Assembly: GCF_002949795.1 (NCBI RefSeq)
Contig: NZ_CP026692.1
Coordinates: forward strand, 3,704,545 to 3,768,544
DNA length: 64,000 nucleotides
Origin: Nostoc sp. 'Lobaria pulmonaria (5183) cyanobiont'
GTDB lineage: Bacteria; Cyanobacteriota; Cyanobacteriia; Cyanobacteriales; Nostocaceae
Direction: 5' to 3'
Shown one piece after another: positions 34,810-43,642 of this stretch. The notes beneath the pieces are model-generated. The model was not told the DNA's origin, did no database searches, and was given only the letters and a program-made list of their open reading frames with translations. Position numbers and translations under genes: made by a program. The stretch's first letter is position 1; each line of letters begins with the position of its first letter.

Positions 34810-37800
34810 TCAAAAGTACTCTGAATGTATTGTCTTAAAGAGGTTTGAAACAGTCATTTCTGAATGGCTAACAAGCTTAGTCAGCATCTCCTGATAGTTG
34901 TTTAATAGGCGATCGATTGTCTCTGCTGTGAATTTCTCAGTGCCGTATTTAGCCCTGATCCGGATTGTCTTTGACAGTTCAACGTAAAGTTCCAACGGAG
35001 GTGTTTTGCCATAAAGTTCCATTGGTATATCGCCCCATTGTGACGATGCGATCGCTTCCCAACCTGGCATTTGATCTTGAACCGAGGGTGTCATGGTAAT
35101 ACTTGCCAGCAGATTCAGGGGACGTAAGTGTTGGATCTGGTTGATCACCCGATGCAACTGCACCTCTTTATGTTCGATCGCTTCATTGACGGTTTCTTGA
35201 AGTTGTTTAATAACGGTTGAGCCAGTCTGTTCCGGCAAGATTAGCGATCGCAGAATCACGTCATTGATAAAGCAGCCAATCATCCGCTCTGTGTCTAGCC
35301 CAGTGCGGTTGCCGAGCGTTGCCAGGATCAAAATCTCATTTTGTTGACTCCACTTTGCTAAAACAAGTTTGAAAGCGCTCAACAAGATGACAAAACTCGT
35401 TACCCTCTGTGAACGACCCAGCCCTTCAACCGAACGAACCAGAGACTCAGGTAAGTGGATAAAACGGTGCCCTGCCTGTTTACTAGAGAGCATCAGACTT
35501 GGAGATGGGTATAACTCCTGATCAACGAGTTTGCGTTGCCAATAGCTGAGTTGCTGTGCGATCGCGGACTCATTGTAGACTTGCTGCTGCCACAAGGCAA
35601 AGTCTGCATATTGGCATGATAGGGCTGGCAGGGGCGAAGGTCGTCCATTTGCGAAAGCCTGCATCAGTGCGTTTAATTCTTGCAGAAGCACACTAAATGA
35701 CCAACCATCTGTGATCAGATGGTGCATAGTAATCACGAGCCAATGCTCATCTGGATTCAGTTGAAATAAAGCAGTTCTGATCAGGGGAGCAACAGCCAGG
35801 TTGAAGGGCTGCTGACGTATTTTAATTCCCAAACGAACCGCTTCCGACTGACGCGCCTCTGGGGGTAGGTGCTGTAGGTTTTCATAGATTAATGGCAGGT
35901 GCAGGTGAGGTAAAACGATCTGCATCGGCTGATCGTTGATGACGGTGAAGACCGTGCGGAGATTCTCATGACGGCGGACGATTTCATTAAAACTTTGCTC
36001 CACGACCTCTGGTAAGAAGGAACCCTTAACTCGCATCAGAGTCGAACTATTGAGAGTTGCAACCGTACTTGCTGATTGATGCAGTGACCACAAGCCCTGC
36101 TGTGATAGCGATAGCGGCACGGGTGTAGATGGGCTTCTCTCTAAGCGAGACATGGCTAGCATGGTAGAGGGAATCCCATTTGAACTGAGTGTTGGATGGG
36201 CTTTGAACGATTCAATTAACTTGCTGAGGGCGGCGATCGTTGGGGTTTCAAACAGACACCGTAGGGGAAAATCAATCGCAAAGGCTTGGCGAATTCGGAA
36301 GAGAAGTGAAGTCGCTAGCAGAGAATGTCCGCCCAAATCAAAAAAGTTATCGTAAATCCCCACTTTCTCAATACTGAGAATCGCAGCCCAAAGGTTAGCT
36401 AAAATTGCTTGGGTGGGGGTGCTGGGTGCTACGAAGCTAGATTCTAGTCCATTCTTAAAATTTTCCGGTATGGGTAGAGCGCGACTATCAACTTTTCCAT
36501 TGGACGTTAAGGGAAACTTTTCTAGGACAACAAAGGCAGATGGAATCATGTACTCAGGCAGTTTTTTCTGGAGATAGTGGCGAAGGTCTTGAATATATGT
36601 TTCTAAACTGTTCCAAGTTGATTGGCGATCGCCTAAACTATTTGCTCCCGTTTTTTGAGGGAAACACTGCTTTCCATTGGCTAACTCGTTGAAAGAGCGA
36701 TCGCCCTTGGCGGTTCCTAAAGGAGCATCGCTTAGTATAGCCTGCTCTCTTAAACTCACCAAATTGAGAATGGTTGAAGCTTGGATATGGTCAGGAACAA
36801 TATAGGCTACCAATCGCTTATTATTAGGTTCATCCTCTCTGGCAAGTACAACACATTCTTGCACAGCTTGGTGCCCAGAAAGTAGTGCTTTAATTTCTCC
36901 TAACTCAATCCGAAAGCCGCGAATTTTGACTTGATGATCGATGCGTCCTTTATACTCAAGCTCACCTGTAGGCAAATATCGCGCTAAATCCCCCGTTTTG
37001 TATAAACGCCCTTGCTGCTGATTGCTAAAGGGATTGGGTACAAATCGCTCCTTAGTCAGTTCACTGCGCCGCCAATATCCCCTCGCCACACCACCACCGC
37101 CAACATAAAGTTCTCCTACCACCCCAATGGGTACAGGTTGTTGGTATTTGTCCAGAAGGTAAATCTGCAAGTCGGGAATTGGCAGCCCAATTAAGCTACT
37201 AGTGGCTTTCACATCAGCTAAGGTTAAACGACGGATTGTCACATGAACCGTTGTTTCTGTAATGCCATACATATTTACCAACTGGGGCAGTTGATCTCCA
37301 TGCCGCTCAAACCAAGGCTGCAACAAAGGTAACGAGAGTGCTTCTCCGCCAAATATCACTACCCGTAAACTCAATTTTTCTGTTGTCTTGGAATGTTCAT
37401 CAACTTGAATTAGTTGGTAAAAAGCGGATGGAGTTTGGTTGAGAACAGTCACTTGTTCAGCAACCAGTAAGTTGTAGAATGCTTGCGAGTCTCGGCTCAC
37501 CTCGGAAGGCACAACCACAACACACCCGCCATACAGCAACCCTCCCCACAGTTCCCAAACCGAAAAGTCAAATGCAAACGAATGGAATAGCGTCCATACA
37601 TCCGTTTCATTAAAGTGATACCAATCTTCCGTTGCTTTGAATAACCGAACGACATTGTGATGAGTGATTAATACTCCTTTGGGCTTTCCTGTAGAGCCGG
37701 ATGTATAAATCATGTACGCTAGGTTATTACCTTGCACACCACTGACTAAGTTATTTCCGGGGTACTGAGCAATTTTGTCTGCCTCTTTATCTAAATAGAC

Positions 37801-39759
37801 AACAAAATTGCTTTGATCTAGAGTGTTGCGTAATTGCGAATTCGTTACCAACACTTGCACTTGTGCATCTTCTAATATGTGGTTCAACCGTTCTTGTGGA
37901 TTATTGGGATCTAGTGGTACGTATGCCCCTCCGGCTTTGAGTATTCCCAATATGCCCACAATCATTTCTAGTGAACGTTCTACACAAATGCCTACTAATG
38001 TTTCTGGTTTTACACCCAGAGTTTGCAAGTGATGTGCCAGTTGATTAGCCTGCTGATTCAATTCCCGATAAGTTAGCTGTTGTCCTTCAAACTTAAGTGC
38101 TACATCTGCGGGTGTCTTCTCCACCTGTGCTTCAAACAACTCATGCAAACACAGAAACTCAGACTCAATCTCCTGTATTTCTTTTCCTAGCAACTGCTCC
38201 CTTTCTGTAGCGTTGAGTATTGACAAATTGCCGATACGCTGATTTGGAGATTCAACAATTCTTGCTAGCAAAGTCTGAAAATGTCCACTGATGCGCTGGA
38301 TTATTTCTTCATTAAACAGATAGGCGTTGTACTCTAGTTTCCCTTGCAGTTCTGAGTTTGTTTCCCACAAATTTAAGGTTAAATCAAAGGTTGCTCCGGC
38401 TGTTGGTTTATTCAACTCCAGTACTGTTGTCATAACTCCTGGGAGTTGCAATTTATCCTGAGCGATAGTTTCTAGAGTAAACATCACTTGCAAAAGGGGA
38501 TTATTACCTGATTTGCGATCTATTTTCAGAGCTTCAATAACTTTAACAAAGGGAACCTCACTATGAGCATACGCTTCTAAAACAACCTTTTGGACTTCAG
38601 TTAACAGTTCTCGAAAGGTAGGATTATCAGGAATTTGAATACGTAAGCCCAGTGTATTGACAAAAGCACCAATAAGTGGATTTGTCTGCGCTAAGGTGCG
38701 ATTAGCAATAACAGTTCCGACAACTAAATCCTCCTGATGGGTGTAGCGGGAAAGTAAGATGGCGAAAGCAGTCAGGAGGGTGGTAAAAAGGGTTGTCCCA
38801 GACTGTTGACTTAACTGCTTCAACTTGTTAGTTACCTCAGCACTCACAGACAACGGTACTATACCAGATTGAAACGCTTGCTTTGTATTATGATTGCTGC
38901 GATCGCTTAAGTAAGGCAGTTCCAAAATAGGCACAACATCTGCCAATTGTTGCTGCCAGTAGTTTAATTGTTGGTGATATTTATCAAAAGCGATCTGTTG
39001 ATTTTGCCAATGAGCAAAATCAGCATATTGAATGGGGAGTTCTGGTAAAGAAGCTGTTTTTCCTATTAAAACTTCTTGATACAGAGCTGATAATTCCCGC
39101 AAAAATACCTGAATTGACCAATCATCACAGATAATGTGGTGCAGATTGAACATCAACAAGTGAATTTGAGGATGAAGACGGATTAAAGTCACTCGCCACA
39201 CAGGAGACTGATTCAAATCAAAAGCACGGGTACGCTCTTGCAAAAGAAGTTGTTGTGCTTGAGAAATACGCTCAGTTTCTGATAAGTTCTGCAAGTCAAT
39301 TACAGGAATGTCAAAGGTCAGGTGAGGTGTAATAACCTGTACTGGCGAACCATTCACCACCTTGAACCCAGTCCTCAGAATGGAATGACGCGCAATCAGA
39401 CATTGGATTGCTTGCTCGAAGCTGGGAATATCCAGATCCCCTTCCAAGCGAAACGCCCTCACCATGTTGTAGATATAATTTGACTCTTCTAGGTGATGGA
39501 GCAGCCAAAATTGTTGTTGAGTGAAGGATAAAGGGACATCATTTTTTATAATTGCATCAACAGGTTTAATAATTGATTGTGATTCAATTGTTGATTGATT
39601 GAGGAAGGCTAAAATTTCCGTTTTATATGTTTTTATTTGAGCCAGTATATCTGAAGTTAGAATACCTTTAGGTGCTTGATAGCGGAGGTTGTCGCCATCA
39701 GCCCAGACTTTGACATTGAGGCAACCAAGTTCTAACAACAGTTCATCAAGCGTTTTCAT
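34810..39759 (-). CDS. nonribosomal peptide synthetase, docking-C-A(Thr)-PCP-C
   Basis: A 1649-residue NRPS. Residues 1-55 are a TubC_N-type docking domain (VWADGDNLRYQAPKG). A condensation domain follows to about 505, with HHIICDDW near 207. The adenylation domain covers about 535-1100, with YTSGSTGKPKG near 680. The specificity positions, read from FDFSVWE, VLNQTPS, VIFGGEA and NMYGITETTVH, give DFWNIGMVH-K, the published threonine code. A 68-residue low-complexity insert near 990-1060 lengthens its C-terminal part. The carrier protein has DNFFDLGGHSLL with the phosphopantetheine Ser near 1146. A second condensation domain, with HHLITDGW near 1344, ends the protein; no thioesterase or reductase follows. 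Its start overlaps the stop of the upstream A-PCP gene by 4 bases. Confidence 0.93.
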   Translation of the reverse strand: MKTLDELLLELGCLNVKVWADGDNLRYQAPKGILTSDILAQIKTYKTEILAFLNQSTIESQSIIKPVDAIIKNDVPLSFTQQQFWLLHHLEESNYIYNMVRAFRLEGDLDIPSFEQAIQCLIARHSILRTGFKVVNGSPVQVITPHLTFDIPVIDLQNLSETERISQAQQLLLQERTRAFDLNQSPVWRVTLIRLHPQIHLLMFNLHHIICDDWSIQVFLRELSALYQEVLIGKTASLPELPIQYADFAHWQNQQIAFDKYHQQLNYWQQQLADVVPILELPYLSDRSNHNTKQAFQSGIVPLSVSAEVTNKLKQLSQQSGTTLFTTLLTAFAILLSRYTHQEDLVVGTVIANRTLAQTNPLIGAFVNTLGLRIQIPDNPTFRELLTEVQKVVLEAYAHSEVPFVKVIEALKIDRKSGNNPLLQVMFTLETIAQDKLQLPGVMTTVLELNKPTAGATFDLTLNLWETNSELQGKLEYNAYLFNEEIIQRISGHFQTLLARIVESPNQRIGNLSILNATEREQLLGKEIQEIESEFLCLHELFEAQVEKTPADVALKFEGQQLTYRELNQQANQLAHHLQTLGVKPETLVGICVERSLEMIVGILGILKAGGAYVPLDPNNPQERLNHILEDAQVQVLVTNSQLRNTLDQSNFVVYLDKEADKIAQYPGNNLVSGVQGNNLAYMIYTSGSTGKPKGVLITHHNVVRLFKATEDWYHFNETDVWTLFHSFAFDFSVWELWGGLLYGGCVVVVPSEVSRDSQAFYNLLVAEQVTVLNQTPSAFYQLIQVDEHSKTTEKLSLRVVIFGGEALSLPLLQPWFERHGDQLPQLVNMYGITETTVHVTIRRLTLADVKATSSLIGLPIPDLQIYLLDKYQQPVPIGVVGELYVGGGGVARGYWRRSELTKERFVPNPFSNQQQGRLYKTGDLARYLPTGELEYKGRIDHQVKIRGFRIELGEIKALLSGHQAVQECVVLAREDEPNNKRLVAYIVPDHIQASTILNLVSLREQAILSDAPLGTAKGDRSFNELANGKQCFPQKTGANSLGDRQSTWNSLETYIQDLRHYLQKKLPEYMIPSAFVVLEKFPLTSNGKVDSRALPIPENFKNGLESSFVAPSTPTQAILANLWAAILSIEKVGIYDNFFDLGGHSLLATSLLFRIRQAFAIDFPLRCLFETPTIAALSKLIESFKAHPTLSSNGIPSTMLAMSRLERSPSTPVPLSLSQQGLWSLHQSASTVATLNSSTLMRVKGSFLPEVVEQSFNEIVRRHENLRTVFTVINDQPMQIVLPHLHLPLIYENLQHLPPEARQSEAVRLGIKIRQQPFNLAVAPLIRTALFQLNPDEHWLVITMHHLITDGWSFSVLLQELNALMQAFANGRPSPLPALSCQYADFALWQQQVYNESAIAQQLSYWQRKLVDQELYPSPSLMLSSKQAGHRFIHLPESLVRSVEGLGRSQRVTSFVILLSAFKLVLAKWSQQNEILILATLGNRTGLDTERMIGCFINDVILRSLILPEQTGSTVIKQLQETVNEAIEHKEVQLHRVINQIQHLRPLNLLASITMTPSVQDQMPGWEAIASSQWGDIPMELYGKTPPLELYVELSKTIRIRAKYGTEKFTAETIDRLLNNYQEMLTKLVSHSEMTVSNLFKTIHSEYF

Positions 39760-41684
39760 AGCATCCCTTCTTCACAATCATCTGTGCTATCAAGCACATC
39801 CTTTTGTACTAATATCCGACGAGTGTTTTCAATACGTTTGGCTAGTTGAGCGATCGTTGGTAATTCAAATACAGTAATTAATGGAATATTTATTGAGAAA
39901 GTGTTAAATAATTCTAGAATAAGTTCATTAACAAGTAGGGAATGACCCCCTAATTCAAAAAAGTTATCATGAATCCCAATTTCTTCTATTCCGAGAATTT
40001 TAGTCCAGATGTCAATTAATATCTGCTCAGTAGGAGTGTGAGGCAAAACTAAACTTTCTAACTGCGCTCTTTGCACCTGACTGAAAGCGGGTAAACCCAA
40101 ACGGTCAACTTTGCCATTGGGCGTTAGGGGTAGCGCTTCTAAAGTCATAAAAGTTGAGGGAACCATGTAGTCTGGTAGGCTTTTTAAGAGCAGACTTCGT
40201 AGTTCTCGGAGTGAGAGTGCTTGTTGGGGAACGAGCGGCACAATATAGGCTCTTAGACCTAGATGATCGGGTGATGCTACGACAGCAGCCTCTCGGATGA
40301 GGTTGGTATTGATCAATGCCATTTCGACTTCCGAAACGTCGATGCGGTAGCCCCTAACTTTCACCTGGAAGTCTTTTCTGCCTAAGTGCAAAAGGCAGCC
40401 ATCTGGCAACATACAACCTAAGTCGCCCGTTTTATACAACAGCTTATTTTCTTCTTGGACATCTTTGAAGAGTACTGCTTCAGTCAAGTCTGGTCTTTGC
40501 CAATAACCACAAAAGAGATAACGACTTCTGACTACAATTTCACCAATCTGATTAAACTCAACTAGTTTACCTTGATCATCAATTAACAAAACCTCATGAT
40601 CCTCAACTGCGTAGCCAGCTGGTACAGTACTGCCAGTAATTTCCGTTTCCTGATCAACAAAGTACTGCCGAATTGGGCTAATTTCTGAACCTCCCAAATT
40701 GGCAACAAAAATACAGTCATCAGAGAAATGCTGCTTGTAAAGTTCTACATCTTTTTTATAGACTGTCTCACTGCCTACCTGAATTAGGCGCAGTTTGGGG
40801 AACTTATCTTGTTGAGTTAAGGTGTTGACAAAATGGCGAAACATAGTCGCCACGGCAAAAAAGATGGTTATTTCTTGCTGTTTCAGCCAGCTACTTAAAC
40901 CTATTAGCCCTTCTTGTTTAACGTTATATGGCAGAAGAGTTGCACCATTAAGCAACGAGCAGAAGATATCTCTCACAGCACCAGCAAAATTTGGGGAGTA
41001 CAAAAGCGCTAGCTTATCATTGGCACAAATATGACTGCTATTGGTATAGTTCATCGTCAGATGCAGAACATAACGATGGTTTTGGATCACGCCTTTAGGC
41101 TGCCCTGTTGATCCAGAGGTATAAATGATGTAGGCAAAATTATCTGGTTGCAGAGGTAAATCTAGATTTTCACAAGAAATGCTGAAATCTATCTCGTCAA
41201 TATTGAGTATTTCTAATCCGCTAATTTGCAATTTTTTGGCAAATGAGATATTTCTACTATCTGTTAGTAATAAACCCGCTTGCGAATCTTTCAGAATATA
41301 GCTAATCCTTGTCTGTGGCAGCGAGGTATCTAGTGGTACATAAAACTTACCAACTTTCAATACACCCAGAATTGCAGCAATTATCGGAGCACCACTCTCA
41401 AATAACATTGCAATCGGTTCTGCTTGGCGTTCAGCTTTGCTGCGCCGAAGGTGTTCGCGCTTGGTTAAGATAGCCCTGGCTATGCGATTGGCGAACTGAT
41501 TCAGGGCATTATATGTGAACACATGCTCTCCAGTCTTAACAGCAATATGCTCAGGATGCATATCTACTTGTTTTTGAAAGCGCTCAGGAACCGATAGTTC
41601 AACATCTTTCTTGTCGAACTTTATAAAAGAGTTATTTGGGTGGACATGATGTCTCTGAATTAACTGTTGCAACGGGTTATTCAT
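39756..41684 (-). CDS. NRPS starter protein, A-PCP, unusual adenylation code
   Basis: A 642-residue adenylation-carrier didomain without a condensation domain, so it should load the starter unit. Core motifs are YTSGSTGQPKG, LYKTGDLG, GRKDFQVKVRGYRIDVSEVE and the catalytic Lys in NGKVDRL. At the position that holds Asp235 in alpha-amino-acid enzymes, the aligned text SPNFAGAVRDIF gives Ala, followed by Gly and Arg. The code I read is A-G-R-F-Q-G-N-P-I-K, which matches no standard amino acid known to me. The carrier Ser is in DNFFELGGHSLLV near 580. A short acidic tail (LDSTDDCEEGML) could dock onto the next protein. About 15 extra residues near 74-88 look like a repeat-derived insert. Confidence 0.88.
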   Translation of the reverse strand: MNNPLQQLIQRHHVHPNNSFIKFDKKDVELSVPERFQKQVDMHPEHIAVKTGEHVFTYNALNQFANRIARAILTKREHLRRSKAERQAEPIAMLFESGAPIIAAILGVLKVGKFYVPLDTSLPQTRISYILKDSQAGLLLTDSRNISFAKKLQISGLEILNIDEIDFSISCENLDLPLQPDNFAYIIYTSGSTGQPKGVIQNHRYVLHLTMNYTNSSHICANDKLALLYSPNFAGAVRDIFCSLLNGATLLPYNVKQEGLIGLSSWLKQQEITIFFAVATMFRHFVNTLTQQDKFPKLRLIQVGSETVYKKDVELYKQHFSDDCIFVANLGGSEISPIRQYFVDQETEITGSTVPAGYAVEDHEVLLIDDQGKLVEFNQIGEIVVRSRYLFCGYWQRPDLTEAVLFKDVQEENKLLYKTGDLGCMLPDGCLLHLGRKDFQVKVRGYRIDVSEVEMALINTNLIREAAVVASPDHLGLRAYIVPLVPQQALSLRELRSLLLKSLPDYMVPSTFMTLEALPLTPNGKVDRLGLPAFSQVQRAQLESLVLPHTPTEQILIDIWTKILGIEEIGIHDNFFELGGHSLLVNELILELFNTFSINIPLITVFELPTIAQLAKRIENTRRILVQKDVLDSTDDCEEGML

Positions 41685-41737
41685 CGTTGATTTTCATGAT
41701 TAGAGCTATTTAATTTTTCTTGGCGTTAATGACTCAC

Positions 41738-41828
41738 AGGACTTATGCAAAATCAGGAATAAACGAACCGCCAAGGACGCAAAGTACACAAAGGAATATA
41801 AGTTTCAGAGAGTTCTTGCGTAAGTCTT
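41738..41828. repeat. 91-base mini-element with inverted ends
   Basis: AGGACTTATGCAA (41738-41750) faces an inverted copy, read as AAGACTTACGCAA, at 41816-41828. It contains the common repeat ACGCAAAG-ACAAAGG. It fills most of the gap between the racemase-like gene and the starter NRPS, and its right end supplies two bases of the racemase stop codon. Confidence 0.5.
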
Positions 41829-42813
41829 AACTCACTGTCCTCAAATGCTGCAAGGATTTAAGTCTGCTGTTCAAAGTTAGTGTTACAGGATCAATAATTT
41901 CCAATTTTGATAAGAACCCCTTAACTTGCTTAGAAGAGTTAGTTTTCAACCATTCCAGCAAGTAGGGAATTTCGCTACATCCAGCGATGATACAGTCAAC
42001 AGTAGGCTGGAGCTTGAGTAGCTCAACAAAAAAATGTTCACCGACTTTACAAGCAAAATTGTAGTCAGATGTTTTTACTCCTTGATAAATAGATTGCATT
42101 AATATTGATTGCAACTCATCGTTGGGTTCTAAGTAAACAATGCCGACTTTTTGAAGTGGTCGAGAGTAAACACACCCTAGTCGCGTTGCTGTAGTACAGA
42201 GAATTAAAGGCTGACAAAAGTTTCGTTGTTGCAAGTACTGTATTGTAGTGTCAATCAAAGAGATCCATTGCAGTCTGAAAAAAATCTTTGAATAATCAAG
42301 CAAGAGTTGCTGCATCACTTCAGGTAAGAAATAATGAGCGCCATTGCACAGAACGATCAACTCAACAGGTTCGACGGTAGAGCAAATATACTGCATCGCT
42401 TCTCGAATAGCGATCGCCAGCATCACCACCAAATCCGGCTCTTGAGATGCACCAATTTGAATCTTTTGTTGAATGGCCGTAGTCCGATTAGGCAGCGAAC
42501 AAGCTTGAAACAGAACAATTTCCCTACTGTTCTGGAACATCTGACAGGCTACCTCAAAAGCTCCCAAACCTGCTAAAGGCCCCATTCCGCCCAACAGTAG
42601 TAAAGCAGGCGCTTGAGTCTGTTTTGGTCTAAGTACAATCACTTCATTGGGGTAACTTTGATCCTCAACAGCCTCTGAGCGTAGCTTTTTGTTTTGAGCG
42701 ATCGCATACAGATGTTGTCGAAAATCTAAAGTTGCAGCAATAGCTTGTTGAGCATCCTCAAAAAAATGTTGAGCTTGAGGTTTAAGACACGGATAGCAGA
42801 TGTTTTGCTGCAT
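41827..42813 (-). CDS. aspartate/glutamate racemase family protein
   Basis: A 328-residue protein with the PF01177 fold. The signature GGMGPLAGLGAFEV stands for the usual GGMGPLAT, and both catalytic Cys contexts are present: VLCNGAHYFLPEV and IIAGCSEIPYLL. The first has Gly where most racemases have Thr (CNTAH), so the substrate may differ. The family includes Asp racemase, maleate isomerase and decarboxylases. The gene overlaps the preceding HDO gene by 32 bases and leads into the NRPS genes, so it probably prepares a precursor or a D-configured unit for the assembly line. The first 80 residues are an unusual helical extension. Confidence 0.75.
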   Translation of the reverse strand: MQQNICYPCLKPQAQHFFEDAQQAIAATLDFRQHLYAIAQNKKLRSEAVEDQSYPNEVIVLRPKQTQAPALLLLGGMGPLAGLGAFEVACQMFQNSREIVLFQACSLPNRTTAIQQKIQIGASQEPDLVVMLAIAIREAMQYICSTVEPVELIVLCNGAHYFLPEVMQQLLLDYSKIFFRLQWISLIDTTIQYLQQRNFCQPLILCTTATRLGCVYSRPLQKVGIVYLEPNDELQSILMQSIYQGVKTSDYNFACKVGEHFFVELLKLQPTVDCIIAGCSEIPYLLEWLKTNSSKQVKGFLSKLEIIDPVTLTLNSRLKSLQHLRTVS

Positions 42814-43642
42814 TTATTTCTTGCCTCATCTCTATAGTTAGTGCTTCCATTACAGTACCTAACCGAGTCAGGTACTCCTTAAACAAAAGTTTTGCCTGTG
42901 TATAGTCAATTGGAGTATTAGTAGCTTTGCTATACTCATTCAAGGCTTTGACTACCACTTGAAAGTGAGCCACTTCCGTTTCGTCTGCAACATGAACACC
43001 GATATAGAACAGAGCTTTATTTTTTTCTTCAGGGGAGAAGTGGTAATATTTGTCAATTAATTCTGAAAAAGCAAATAAGGCTCGCGTATACTCACCGTGG
43101 TTGTAAATTTCTGAGAACATATTTGTGAATAACCCCTTGGAAATATCATTTACCACCATGTTGTGATATATCCATGTCTTAAAATCACCCGCTTGGGGTA
43201 AACAATATTCATCTAATTGCCAAGGGTAATTTTCTAAAAAGCTGTTAGCAAAATCTTCATAGAGTGCAGCGTGAGTTACACCTTCGTAGTCTAACCCCAA
43301 ATCTTCGTGACTAGTTTCAGCATTGAAGGCGCTAGCTAATAATAATTGTTCCCGTTCTTGAGTATCTTTGGTTAAAGCAAGACGTTGTAAACGGCAAGAT
43401 AGGCCATATATACCTAACATTTTCAAGTGCGTAGCTTTCCAGGAATTAAAGAATGTAGCTAGCATTTTGCTTGACCAGCAATGGGTAGGTAACAGCTCAA
43501 AAAAGTTTTCACAATGTTGCAGTGCTTCACTTGCTTCCAAGAAACTCTGACTCAAAGCCTGTTGCAACTTTTCGTCAGAAACCATGTTGATAATACTGCT
43601 AACCGTACTCAAAATGCTGGATGTTGACGCGATCGTAGACAT
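42782..43642 (-). CDS. haem-oxygenase-like (HDO/TenA-fold) iron-containing redox enzyme
   Basis: A 286-residue all-helical protein. It looks like the haem-oxygenase-like di-iron oxidase group (UndA, SznF and BesC are characterised examples). Ligand candidates are E-x2-H in NAETSHEDLG, a Glu in the second helix pair (FTNMFSEIYNHGEYTR) and the HVADETEVAHF segment. In characterised enzymes the last motif is H-x3-D-x2-H; here an extra two residues separate the carboxylate from the final His, which I flag as odd. I use the ATG at 43642; an in-frame TTG at 43684 is weaker. It is the first gene of the minus-strand group. Oxygenation, desaturation or decarboxylation of a precursor is inferred. Confidence 0.7.
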   Translation of the reverse strand: MSTIASTSSILSTVSSIINMVSDEKLQQALSQSFLEASEALQHCENFFELLPTHCWSSKMLATFFNSWKATHLKMLGIYGLSCRLQRLALTKDTQEREQLLLASAFNAETSHEDLGLDYEGVTHAALYEDFANSFLENYPWQLDEYCLPQAGDFKTWIYHNMVVNDISKGLFTNMFSEIYNHGEYTRALFAFSELIDKYYHFSPEEKNKALFYIGVHVADETEVAHFQVVVKALNEYSKATNTPIDYTQAKLLFKEYLTRLGTVMEALTIEMRQEINAAKHLLSVS

